Source of the DNA: Lindgomyces ingoldianus
Taxonomy: Eukaryota; Ascomycota; Dothideomycetes; Pleosporales; Lindgomycetaceae
DNA: 64,000 bases
NCBI RefSeq assembly: GCF_010093535.1
Contig: NW_022985187.1
Span: 292,051-356,050 of the forward strand
Reading direction: 5' to 3'
The notes beneath the pieces are model-generated. The model worked only from the letters and a program-made list of their open reading frames with translations, had not been told where the DNA came from and did not search any database. Positions 32,788 to 44,400 of this stretch are shown piece by piece (the stretch's first letter is position 1; the number at the start of each line of letters is the position of its first letter). Position numbers and translations under genes: made by a program.

Positions 32788-34452
32788 GCGAGCTATATGA
32801 AAACTTAATCTATCGTATTGTCTACGTTTTGGCGCTCCAGTTTGTGGTTGTGTATAGTTGACGTCGAGGTCCAACTACACACTCACGTGACGATGCTGCA
32901 CGATCGCAACCTTATCTCGACTCTGCCCGATATTCCGATCGCAGAGTTTTGAAGATGCCAATGTGGCAAGCTCTGCTGCCAATTGTATGTAGATCTTTCG
33001 TCATAGTAGTTCGGGGCAGAGTCGGGCGGCGCCTTGTACTATGATTTGTATAATGCGTCGCTCCACTGGCTGTCACTTCTAGGTACAAGGGTAGCCTGAG
33101 TGGCATACCTTCTTGTGCATTGGGCAGTGTAGAATTGTTTGGCGTTGGTGTCTTTTCAGATTCTGATAATTAACTATTGTTGGCAAGGTGCTGTGCTGAG
33201 AGTCAAGTCAGGCCTTCAGTGCTCGGTGATGTCCTGGTTTGGCGATGTCAAAATTCGAATTGGATGATCTAGATTGGCGGAGGATATCGGGTGGAGCCTT
33301 GAAGTGGAGCAAGATTCGGCCTCGGAGGAATCTAGGCGGTGAGAAGTGAGGGTAGAGCGGAGTTACAGAACGACAGCGTGCTAGATCTGGCGATGGGACA
33401 CGTGTCAGTGGGCCACCCGCAATACGAGGCTGTCAGGAAATTCGAGGTTGTGAAGGTTCACGCATTCGCGCAAGCTCGGTGCGAGTTCCTTTGCTGAGGG
33501 GTGTCTTCCAAACGGTGACGTGCATGATCTAGACGCACTCCCAATACCAGTACCTAACAGCAATTCACTGCTTGGCTGGCGGTGGAAGAGTGGAGAGCAT
33601 CTACCGGTGCTGATCCTTCAGTTATCTCTGGCCCTGACAGCATGGCCTAATAATTTTACGGCAGCGGTTGCACTCAGATGGCTAGTGGGGGTTTGCGCGG
33701 GCCTCATTGGACCCTTTGCGACCTTATCGCAGGTCTGCCGGGAGGCTCCTGTGTCGGGTGTTTTGTACATGGCAACTAACCGCATTTGGGCCCCTGTCGT
33801 TCAATTCATCACGTAAGGGTTTCCATCCCAAGCCACCAGGCACATGTTCCGCGAACTCGACTAAATGCAACCCTCAAAAGACTCCAAACGCTCACATCGT
33901 CACCCTCGCAATTCACGCGCTACACTCGCCCCTTCCGCCCACGATTATGTGCCTGCCCTGTGTCTTCACCGACTCCTAGGTCGTCACTTCCCTTCTGGCC
34001 CAGGCTCCGCCCGCTCCTTCCCCGCCGCCCAGCCCGCTCGACAACTCCCTCCGCAACCTTCAATGACGGCACGCAGCATCCACCACCTCATCCTCCTCGC
34101 TGCCATAACAGGCAATTTAGGCCCTTAATCCCGAGCCCTCTGAGACCTCGTTGTGCTCCCACATTACCTCATTGTCTTTTGCTTTTGCATCCTGTACGTT
34201 ATTTCCAGTGGGCGATATACGCAGCTCCCACGCGATAAGCCCGGTCGTTATCCCGATCTGGCTCTTCTCAATCCGCGGAGTCGTGTGACTGGTGCATCGT
34301 TGCCAGTGCCTTCCCCGGACACTAGCAACCGCTTACCCGCCAGATATCCGGGCAGATAGTGCCAGTGTGCTGGCGCAACTAGCTTGCGTCTTGCCTCTGA
34401 CGCCTGGCGTCCTTATCTCGAACGAACCATACGGGCCCCCAAGACAATCGAT
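32788..34452. promoter_or_regulatory. Upstream region of the DAL81/TamA-like gene, with GATA sites
   Basis: Apart from a transporter-like fragment at 33520-33816, no coding is supported. The last 650 bases are C/T-rich, like a long fungal leader. Three GATA-type sites lie close to the ATG: GATAAG at 34234-34239, TTATC at 34248-34252 and CTTATC at 34412-34417. Fungal AreA/Gln3-type nitrogen regulators bind such sites. This would fit a nitrogen-control gene, but sites this short also occur by chance. Confidence 0.35.
33520..33816 (+). pseudogene. Possible major-facilitator transporter fragment
   Basis: An open stretch reads LPVLILQLSLALTAWPNNFT then AVALRWLVGVCAGLIGPFAT. This resembles the second to fourth membrane spans of major-facilitator transporters (pattern: RxPVLIxG...FxxNFxxAVxxRxLxGxxxGxxGP). 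It starts without an ATG, ends without further spans, and neither flank continues the match in any frame. It is best read as a truncated remnant, and chance similarity is possible. Confidence 0.3.
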
Positions 34453-36984
34453 ATGACGACCGTCGTGGCTCTCCAGCCTGCCATGCCACGCTCGACTCCC
34501 GTCCCTATCGCCGCCGCCCGCCCCCGCAAGCAGCAGCAGCGGCCCTCGCCGGGGAAAGAGAACGTCGTCACTGCGAAGCCTGTATCAACCACTGTCGGCC
34601 CCGTCGCCAACATCCGCACACGGAGAGAGAGGCCCTGCGACGCCTGCCGGAGAAGAAAAAGCCGTTGTGTAATCCACGAGGGCGCCGTCCTGTGTGTCTT
34701 GTGCGAGTTCCACAAGCAGGAGTGCACCTTTGTGCAAAGCCCGCTACCCAGAAAGCGCAAGGTCGTCGACGACGGAAAGAAGGATTCGCCCAACAACCAA
34801 AAGAAGAGGTATGTTTAAACTACTTCCACTTGCGTCAGTAGCCTTACCGCAGGGCCCTCGCTTGGATAACATGTCGTTCTTTCGTCTCACTATGCCTCTT
34901 TCGTCGTCCTGTCATGTGTCCGGACGTTTTCGGCAGGCGTCACGATGTGTCATTTCCCTTTTCAATTTCCCGGCGGGCTTCTTATGGTCAGACCTCTCCC
35001 AACGGACTCAGGATGATCGCTCGGCGGTACCATGTGGTCGAGTGGTAATGGCTAATTCGTGCTAGCAGATCTGTCGACGCAGAGCCGCCTCCACTAGCGT
35101 TGCCGACGCCCACGATCACCGCGACCGCGCCAAGCCCACCACCGACTCAGTCGTCATTGGCCAATTCCCGTCTTCCCCATCTAGGAGAAACCCTAGGCCT
35201 GCAGAGACGTCAGCATAGCAGATACATTGGTCTAAGTTCTCCTTTTGACTCTGTGCTCATTGGTCTTTCCAATTTTGATACCCGAAACGAGTCTACTTTC
35301 GACCTTGGCACTCTTCGTCGAGTAAATGACCATGAATGTTTCATCATGTTGCCTGACGAGACCACCCAAGATTATGCCGATGAGGTCGACACTCTGAATC
35401 TCGTTGAGCAGATTGTCCATCCGCATGGCCCTGCTTTACTTGAAATTTACTTTCGCATCGTACATCCTAGCTTCCCTATCATCCAGAAGCACCTCTTCGT
35501 TCAACGATATCGGCATGGCGACCGATCTTTTTCACCGTCATTAATGGCTGGCATGTATGTCCTTGCACTTAATTGGTGGTCGTTTGACTCAAATCTGGCC
35601 AACTACCCAAAGCCCGATGCAGCAAGACTGGAGGCAATTGCGATGAAATCATTATCTCTCGCAATGGAGAGGCCAAAACTCTCTACAGTCCAAGCAGGGT
35701 TGTTGCTGTTGCAACGACCTGAAGCGGACTCATGGAGCTTAACAACTCAGCTTGTAGCCATCGGTCAAGAGCTAGGATTACATCTCGATTGCTCGTCGTG
35801 GTCGGTTCCTCTCTGGGAACGCGGGTTAAGGAAGCGAATTGCCTGGGCCCTGTACATGCAGGACAAGTGGAGTTCGCTCATTCATGGCCGGCCGTCGCAT
35901 GTTTTCAATGCGAATTGGGCGGTCAAGGTTATCAATGATGATGACTTCAAGGAAGAAGGTGATGAATATGAATCAACGCCAGAGGACAGTGAAGAAGATA
36001 AGAAGGAAATCGAGAGAGGCCAGATTCTGTTTGCCCAGATGATCGGGTTGACGAAGATTATGGCCGAGATAATGGATACCTTCTATACCCAGGTAGCTAT
36101 TCAAGACTTTGCCAGTGCTGGAAAGAATTCGACAGCTTTGGTACTTGAACGAGCGAGATTCGTTCAGCTCAAGCTGAGAGATTGGTTTCAATACTTGCCT
36201 AAGTCGGTGAGCATGGAAGCTCCGACCAACGGCAAGTTCTCCTCACTTGGTATGCCAGTAATCTTCAGTCACCTGTCTTGTACTCACACTTGTAGGCTAC
36301 TTGCATCTTGCATACTTTGCGACCGAAATCACTCTTCATCGTCGTTTCGTGCAGTCCCTCGACGGCACCACAGCCACTTCAGAGGTTGTCTACAACCTCC
36401 GTACTGCCGCCAAAACGCGTCTTATCCGCGCTATGGATTTCGTCAATCGCCTGAAACCAGAACATCTCCAAGGTTTTTGGTATTTCGCATCCAAAATTAA
36501 TTTCACCCTCATAGGGACGTTTGGTTCGCTGCTCTGGGCAACCGCCCCTTCGCAAGAAGAAGCCGACTTTTACAAAACTAGGCTGCGGGAGTATAGATGG
36601 ACACTCAGTGTCAGTAGCAAACGCGCCGAGTTTCTGGACTACGCGGTGCAGATGTTAGATGCGTCGAGAGCCATGTTAAATAATCTCGCCGAGAAACCAA
36701 GATTGCTGGATGAGGTTAGTCGGGCTGGAGTTCCACCTGCGGCCCAGCCGAGGAGTAGGATGGGCCCCCCGCAGCAAATTCAGGGTTCGTCGAGACAAGC
36801 GCATGAGGATACGGAGATGTTGGAGGGTGCCGAGCTGAGACGGTTTCCGTCTGGAGGCAGTTTCCATGGCTTCACGAATGATAGCTATGAACCTTATGGT
36901 AGTTCGGCGGTCGCTGGTTCCTCGATGCAGCAGCCCGGTTCCGTGAAGGATAGTGCGAGAGACGATACGCCGAGGTCTGGGTGA
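34453..36984 (+). CDS. Zn2Cys6 transcription factor, DAL81/TamA-like
   Basis: Three exons, 34453-34808, 35069-36249 and 36296-36984, give 741 residues. The zinc cluster is PCDACRRRKSRCVIHEGAVL followed by CVLCEFHKQECTF, with all six cysteines and the basic linker. Downstream is the fungal-specific transcription-factor domain (about residues 195-480: LLEIYFRIVHPSFPI, LGLHLDCSSWSVPLWERGLR, RIAWALYMQDKWSSL). The wide spacing in the cluster and its wording resemble the DAL81/UGA35/TamA family, co-activators of nitrogen-source genes such as GABA and allantoin use. This assignment is from memory of the family, so moderately sure. A rare 260-nt intron follows the cluster. The C-terminus is Ser/Gly/Pro-rich. 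An upstream TTG-initiated frame (34384) was ignored. Confidence 0.8.
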
Positions 36985-39900
36985 GGTGAAGGAGCACCTT
37001 TCTCCGTGGACATTTCCTGTGTCTTTAAGAGATTTCGTCGTTTCGTATATTGGTCCCGGTTGGTATTCTCAGCATCTTAGCAGCGGGTGGGGCACGTCAT
37101 GTCTGGCATTCCTTCTGTACGCAATGGTGGCGAAATGATGGCATCTTATATATCTTCTTCCTAACCCTTCTTTTTGATGTAATGTTTGCTTCTTTTGAAG
37201 TGATCATGACCTGAAATGGCGGAATCTGGTCACGTAGGTAACCGAATCGGGAATAGTGGGAATGATGTAAGTGCGTTGGGAGATGGCGAGAGGGGAAGAG
37301 GAGCACGTGCGATGTGGATGGAATGCGGGGAGATGACATGGGTAATGAATAGACTCCTTGGATACATGCATACTCGTGAGGGTACTACTTAACAAGGGCT
37401 TGTGTGTGCTTGAATTAGTTTTCTTTCTTCACATTGCTGGGGGCTTCAAGGTTTTAATGAGGATGTTATGAAAACATCATGGGACCATATATGCTTCTCG
37501 ACCAAATGTTAGGATCGAATGTGTAAAAGCATCGCGGTCAACACATATTCCTTGTTTTAGGTTCCAAATTTGGTTCCACATTGTCAAAAGGGCAGAACAA
37601 AGTGTTTCCAATGGAGGGATATACCGGCGGGTCTTTGGGATTGAAAGAGTAAGGCTATAGCAGCTATATAGTGCGGAACGCATTTGGTATAACAATGGAG
37701 AACTTGGACTGAGCCTGAGCTGCTCTGGCTCTTCGAGCTGCCAGACTGAGATGCCACTAAAATTTCGCGCTTCACAGTCATATGACTCAAAAACATGTAC
37801 CCAGGGGTTTGACTTTAGCGACTGAAGTGAGTCTCTTGAAGTTGGGGAACTCCGGTTACAGTGCCTCTACTGCTTGGGAGTATGATCAATCTTCCTGATA
37901 CTTCCACGGTTGAAAAAATAAGGCTCATCTATAGCTCGTCGCGATCAATCCCGGAGCAAGGGGTATGGCCACTTTATCTGCATACTCTTTTGACAAGGGA
38001 GAGCGCCGAAACCCGTTAGTTGACTCAAGGCGATGGGCGCTCCTATGGCAATATATGAACAAGTCTTCAATTTCGCATCACTGCTCTACCCTCAAGCATT
38101 ATGACTAGGCGAGATGTTAATATATGAGACTCCAACGTGGACTCGCAATGGCTCTTCTAGGTTAGCCCATTAAAAGGAAATTACCTAGAGCGGGACTTTT
38201 CGGGCTTCGTGATAAGGGTAGTGACGGTGGGTGTTCCTGGTTTGCTGGCTGCGCCATGGAGTTAGATGTATCGAATATCTTTGGAGGATGTTCGGGTACT
38301 CTTTCTAATGGGGTAATGACCTACATCTAATACCTTAGAAACAGGGCATAGAAATGGTTGTTTGAAAAGAATTTGTATACAGTAGTCTGAGTTATGTTTT
38401 GGAGTGCTCTTCCTTGACGATTGCTTCCATGGAGTGTAAATAAAAAAGGGATTTACGAGATGGCCATTACACGTAGGAAAATATATGGGCTTACATGGCC
38501 AGTAGAAATTTGTAGGAAGTTGTTTGGTCAACATCAATTGCACCATCGATGAGTCTTAGGTAGACCCCTGCTAAGCACAGTAGACACGAGTAGAAACAGA
38601 AAATTTTGGAAACTGCGAGCCTTCTTCGCATGCAGAGGATAGAGAGGCAATTCTCTAGTCTTATGACTTCAATGCCTTAGGAACAACCGTAGACTAATCC
38701 ATGACTCACATCGGGGTTATCGGGATGAAATATCTATGAAATTGAAGACATGCACTGGAAATCTAGTAAAGGAAATAATGGTAATCGCCCGGTAGAGTTT
38801 ACTAAAACATGCTTCGAAAATTTTACCTATGAAGAGGAGTATCCCTAGAAACCGTCTTAGTTTCTTTGGGGGGTTTTCCGGCCTGTTCTTAGACGCTTGA
38901 TATTCTTCAAATTAGTGCCGGGGTGGTAGTCTAAATGTATTTGACCCCGAAATCACACCACCCCGCCCCAGAGCATGACAATTGGCAGTGTATGTATGGA
39001 AGAGGAGTCCGGCGTTCTTCAAAAAGAAAAAAAAAGGGGGTGGGGGCGTCTTTACTCAAATGTACTATATTCGGCAGTGCCCGTCTCGAACGTAATTGGA
39101 CGTTGTAACTCTTTGGCGACGAAGTTGTTGGTAGAGATCGAGTCCCTTAAGTGTAATTGTCGTTTGCTGGATTCAGAAAGTTAGAGTTCTAGGGCTTGTA
39201 TCAGTATGTGGATAGTGGCATATAAAGCATTATATATCGAAAACCGGAGAGTATTGTGTGAATTTCGCAATTGAAGTGCCTCGAGAGTTCACACTAGGGG
39301 TCATGTGAAACCGTAACGAGAGAAGGAAACAGAGCTTGCGAGTAACGACTTTTCAGTGAAGAAAACCGACCTTGATTTCGGCCATCGGCGTTAATTTAAA
39401 GTTGGTGGGAATGGGAGGCCGGATCACAAGCCTCCAACATGAAGAGGCTCAGTATCGTATCACTAGTTGTGATAACTTTAGCCCATTCAAGGCAACGCAT
39501 TCTTCTGGTGTGGCTCCCATGGTGGAAGCGACGTAGCCCTCAGGTTACCTGTAGTAGGGGGCTCAAAATTTTGCGCCTTTAGCATTCTCCCAAGGCAGTC
39601 ATGCAGTGTAAGCTCAGGGCTCATCGACGGGCGGTCCACATCAGCTCAAGGCTTGGCGTCTTACGCTACTATATATATCTGTAGCCCTGCGGGGCATGAA
39701 TTATGAAAGAAGTGATGTATTGTGATGGAGGGTATGAGGTATTATGTGAGTATACAATAGTACGGGACGATAAGTTCTGAGTGAATTAGACAGCCCACCG
39801 ATGAGCCCTCGGGCCGACAATACGAAGACACGAATGAGGAGGAGAATGCATTGCTCGAGATTGAGAGAATTTCGCGACCCCTTGCGTGCTAAGACTCTAC

Positions 39901-42900
39901 AAGAATCTCTAGATTCACATTCTTGAACTGCCTATGCCTTTGCGGGCCTTTCAAAGCGAGAGGACACGCAGGCTGGGCTTTCATACACTCGTACACTTCA
40001 ATCCGCGTAGAAAACGCGGGACTCGAGGAATGGAATACGCCTGTTTGCAAGGTTAGGAAATACCGTGTCTACTTGGTACTCGACCAGGACCAATTAGTGA
40101 AGATACCGCCGACAACGGTCTATTTATGTGCTACAGCAGTCACAGCCTTGGTTATAGGAAATTTATTGACAGTGTTCTTCCTGTGATATTAGAGGACGAA
40201 TAATGGTCTTCTTTGAAGTTGATCTAGGGTTCCGATTCGAACTTGAAAAGATGGAAAACTTGAGTCGATATTCAATTCGGGTAGACAGAAATATGGTTCG
40301 GGTGTCAATATAGGGAAGGAGCTCAGGGGCAGATTCGAAAATGGCGATGCGGTAATTGGTTAAGCGAGAGGATACTGTTTGATAATGACAAGGGGGAGGT
40401 GGGTAGCGGTGGCGATGTTCTTGGCTCCCACACCTGTTTTCCTGAGGGGAGGCAGGATTAGCACCCAGCCTATTTTTACGTAGTATGTGACTGATAGCTG
40501 CCTAGGTGCCACCCTCCATTGAACGTACTCTTCATGGTATATGATTCTCAGGAGCAACAGATGATCCGCATATTTGTGAAGAACCACCAAAACGATCAAT
40601 ATAAAGCCCACTGAGCCACTCTTGTATCAACTAGTGCTTTCCAGCCTAGTGAACTGAAAGCTCAAGCTCAAGCTGTATCTGCAATCCCACTTTCGTGCTC
40701 CTGGAAGTCATCTCCCGCTCTTCCAATATGAATTCTGCTTCGTACTACAGGAAAAAAGGAAGGCAGGGGTAATGCAGAAAGCAGCATAACTTCTATCGCA
40801 TCTGTGCAAATATAGTTAACCATATATTGAGTTAGCACAGAGGATTTAACACTTTTCGTTAACTTTTAGTAAGAATAAGAGAGAACCGCAGGTTCTCTTT
40901 CAAGACATCCAGAAGCATAGTAATGCAGCCTTACCGCAGGAAGAAAAGCTGAAGTAAAAGCTCTGTACTGCCCATCTATTGCATAGTGATCTCTTTTGCT
41001 TCATATATTTCCTCCATACTCCTCATCTCCTCCTTCGTATACATGGTCTTGTTGCTCCTCAAGATAATCTGCAACTCCACACAAACACTTTCTCTCTCAC
41101 AAACACCGTCTTCAGTCCCTCCAGCATCCCAACTACTTCCACTAGCACGTAGCGCCCTTTGCCCGTCCTCGTCAACTCTTCCTCGAGCACGAGTTTACGT
41201 AGGTTGGGGAGGCTGTCGGATTGCTTAAACGCCAGAACCTCTAAAATCCACGACTAAGGCAAATTCTTCTTTTCGGTGTCTAAGTGGGTGCTCGAGCTAG
41301 GGGTAAACCAATTTTTCTATACAATCTGCTCTCTCGGGCCCCGCCAACAACATGAAAATCGCATCACCTATAGGCATAATAACCCTGACAGCTAGATCCT
41401 CCAGTGCTGTAGGAAGCTGACCTGCCGTCGCTCTCCTCTCCGTATCATCCACCCAATTTTTGCCATCCGCCTCGACTTTCTCGACCAGGAATGCAGACAC
41501 GACATACACAACCTTCAGTTTCTTAAACGCGCTGAAATTGAGTTGAGAGAAGTTAAATCAGGGACTGATCTCTTGAACCTCTAATGGCTCTAGTGAATCC
41601 TATACGTCACCGAGACTCTCCCTAGCCACCAATGCTATCTGCTGCTGTACACAAGCAGTGTTACGGTCCGTGAAGAATGCACTCAATTCAATAGGACGCC
41701 TAGGTCCTGAACGTTCGAAGCATACAGCGTAACTTCTCGCAGTTCATTCGCATTGATTGCCATGCCTGTGAGATCCAGGCTGATGACACTCCAGCTGCAT
41801 TCCTCGTCCTCGCCTTCGTGGCTCAGCCTAGGTTGAAAATCGTGTAGCCGGACATATCTTCGGCACAGCTAAGTGCGGGATTGAAGCGAGGATCGAGTTA
41901 CGGGATGAAGGAATCGAGGTCCCCGAGGTTCAGGAGGGTTTCGGACATCGCCTTGATATAGTGGATGGGGGTGCCGAGGCTGCCTGTGCGGGTTTGTAGG
42001 ATGACATCCTTCGGGAGCGTAAGGGAACCGAGGAAGGTGATGAGGGGGCTAAGGTAGGACTTAAGGTCGGCAGTGATAGTTTCGACGAGGTAGTCTCTGG
42101 GTAGGCTGAAGTGGATGGTTATTGTGATGTAGAGTTCGACCGTGAGGGAGAGATAATCTCGATTAGTTCTTCGTCAGCAACGGAGTCTTTCTCCTGGAAG
42201 CACTCTAGTACTATTCCTTGAACTCACTTCTCCATGTTGGGAATAGTCGTCATAGTCTTGACCAACTGTGCATTCTTAATTGCTCTTGACGTTCTGGTCG
42301 TAGCTAGACAGTAAATTGCACTTTTTGAAGAGATATCCTTAGCTTTCAGCGTTGAGTTTGTGGTGCGCAAGGGCTAAGTTCAGGAGGTCGACTTTGGAGT
42401 CTCGAAAGTAGGCAGTGATAATGTTGTCAACTCCTTGTGGGAGGCCCAGAAAGTTTAGAGCGGGTCTCTGGGCGGGAATACTATATACTGATGCGTTCGA
42501 CGGGACGTATTGTAGTGGTATGTGATAGTAGGGAGGGGTTTGAGAATGGGGCGAAGTTCGCGAAGGCGGGCTGGGTGGCGACAGGGAAGCGCGTTGTGAA
42601 AGTGGAGATAGAAACGCAAGTGTGTAAAAGCGTTGCGTGCGTACATGCATGCATGCTTGAGGGAGTTATTGAGAGGCTGCTTCGGACGGATGTTATGCAT
42701 GCAAGAAAGTGGTGTTGTGGTCCACATGTTTTGCCAAAGATTGTGGTGGAGCCCATGCCAGTAGCCGGATGGAAATAATGGTTTCAAGCGTAAACGAGCA
42801 CCAGGAATTTGGATTGAGTTTGTCATTTTCGTCTAAAACTATGAACACCATATCTGTACAATGTTGTTCCTGAGAAATTCGAAGGCATTCATGATAGTCC

Positions 42901-42903
42901 CCT
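36985..42903. other. Largest gene-poor island (5.9 kb)
   Basis: No intact gene is supported between the DAL81/TamA-like gene and the ZIP transporter. The sequence looks AT-richer than its flanks by eye, and open frames are short and scattered. The right-hand third (about 41,060-42,460) contains an inverted, broken F-box/LRR gene listed separately. Near 39,438 a 50-codon frame has a signal-peptide-like start (MKRLSIVSLVVITLAHS) but no further support. Confidence 0.5.
41060..42460 (-). pseudogene. Broken F-box/leucine-rich protein gene
   Basis: Read on the minus strand, fragments appear in the order expected for a fungal F-box protein but in broken frames. First, LNFLGLPQGVDNIITAYF ... DLLNLALAHHKLN near 42460-42340 looks like an F-box (typical LP.EI...I...DLLNLAL..R.L). 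Next, near 42150-41900, come Leu-rich segments (YITITIHFSL, YLSPLITFLGSLTLPKDVIL) followed by a stop. Then near 41525-41297 is VVSAFLVEKVEADGKNW and LPTALEDLAVRV. Finally, near 41225-41085, comes LPNLRKLVLEEELTRTGKGR. Intact relatives would tether substrates to an SCF ubiquitin ligase. Stops and frame changes show the gene is dead, unless several introns rescue it, which I could not build. Confidence 0.55.
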
Positions 42904-44400
42904 TTATGCCCAAGCCCCAACAATTGCCATTAACGCTGCTCCTGTGATAACACTCCCGTATGCCTCTATACGTTTCCTGCCCTTCAGGATGACATAACTT
43001 TCGTCGCTTAGAAAGTCTTCGGCTAGCAGCTCCACCAGCCCTGCGAATAAAAGCAGTCCGCTACTGATAGCGTTCGTGACACCGACTGTCAGCAACCCCG
43101 TCTGACTAGCAGGATCGTACAGCGTGTGGATTCCGAGTCCGATAGCCTGCCCGATTGGTGTCGTAGTCCCGTATGCCAGCGCCATAAGCCATGGTTTCGG
43201 TGAATGCGCTGGGAAGCGAATGGCGCTAATTCGAGAGCCTAGCGCGAAGCCTTCAAAAGTCTGGTGGAATGATATGGCGACTAGCAGAACAATGAAGGAT
43301 GTTCCAGTCGCCACGGATAGAGCCATGCCAATGAAGACGCTGTGGAAGAGAATGCCAGCCTCAAGCAAAAGACACTGCAGTAATTGTTTCTTATGTTGCG
43401 CTTCTGTCATTTCAGGAGCCGGGTCAGAACCAGGCGATGAAGCACGGTGAGGGTCTTTTCGGGCGGCTGGGTGAGAGAGCAGACGGGATTCGTCTTCAGA
43501 GTCACCGGCACCTGGTGAGCCCAATTCATCGAGGTCGGGGTCGAAGTCGAAATTGCAGTCATTCTCCAAAGAGCCGCGCCCTTCACGATTCTTCCGCGGG
43601 AAGGGCCGAGGCGAGCTCGCGGGAACCGATGGCGATCGGCCAGACATCAAATGTTCGGATGACCCGGCAATATCGTGCAACATGATGTCTGGTGCCAGCC
43701 CGTTGGCCCGGACTGATGCCGATCGAAACCGCGAATTGCTGTTGCTCCGCCTATGTGCTGGCCGAGAATGGGCGTCGCCATGGTCTAACCCCAGTGCCTC
43801 ATAGTCTATTGTATGAGAATGACCGGCGCCCTTAGAGGCAAAGAACATCTCTATCCCTACCACGACAAAGACAGAGGTCATAGCGATCAAGCCGGGCATG
43901 GGTGCATAGCCCTTGGTCCAGAAGTACGGCAGACATGGGTCTGTGAGATTTTCAAAGGCAGTAGGCAGCAGGTGCACAAATGCTGTCGCGATGAGCACGC
44001 CGGTACCAAAGTGCCGCGAGAGGAAGAGGAACTGATGGGGCACGGGGAACTTCGGGACGCGTTTGACGAGGATGGGGAAGGAGCATGCTGGTTACTATGA
44101 GTTTGATATCCGAACATGAGGTAGCAACGCTCGTACCAAGAGTACTAAGCACGAGTATCAAGACCAAAGCGAAGACGTGGAGGGGAGTATTGTAGGAGCC
44201 ACTCTTGCCTTTGGTCCCGCACAATGGCCGCTCGTCATCGCGTCTGCGGAGCTCGGCGTGGAGCAGGTGGATTGGGATGTCGGTCCACGGTGGGCCTAGC
44301 AACGGGTCTCGAATTAGCAAATGCATCCGTCGTTGGTAGCTATAGCTATCCAGGTATGGATTTGATGCTGACCTGCGAAGGGACCTTCACTCCCTGACAT
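42904..44400 (-). CDS. ZIP-family zinc/iron transporter
   Basis: Three exons, 44400-44373 (28 nt), 44295-44137 and 44087-42904, give 456 residues. The spans begin at TPLHVFALVLILVLSTLACS, then FLSRHFGTGVLIATAFVHLL (span 2 with its metal-binding His) and LIAMTSVFVVVGIEMFF. The diagnostic ZIP pair is HSVFIGMALSVATGTS and SFHQTFEGFALGSRI, whose His/Glu residues form the zinc path. Between spans 3 and 4 lies a long cytosolic loop of about 180 residues with a His cluster (HSHTIDYEALGLDHGDAHSR) and Ser-rich acidic parts, a usual regulatory site. The protein should import zinc or a similar metal across the plasma membrane or release it from the vacuole. The exact compartment is not clear. The last span ends at the C-terminus, as in the family. 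Confidence 0.9.

Noticed and set aside
35032..35062. A-box-like TGGTCGAGTGG
   Set aside because: It lies inside the first intron of the DAL81/TamA-like gene and lacks a B-box; taken as chance.
42437..42778. 113-codon + strand frame near the F-box relic
   Set aside because: Antisense to the F-box relic and its flank; no motif and no introns.
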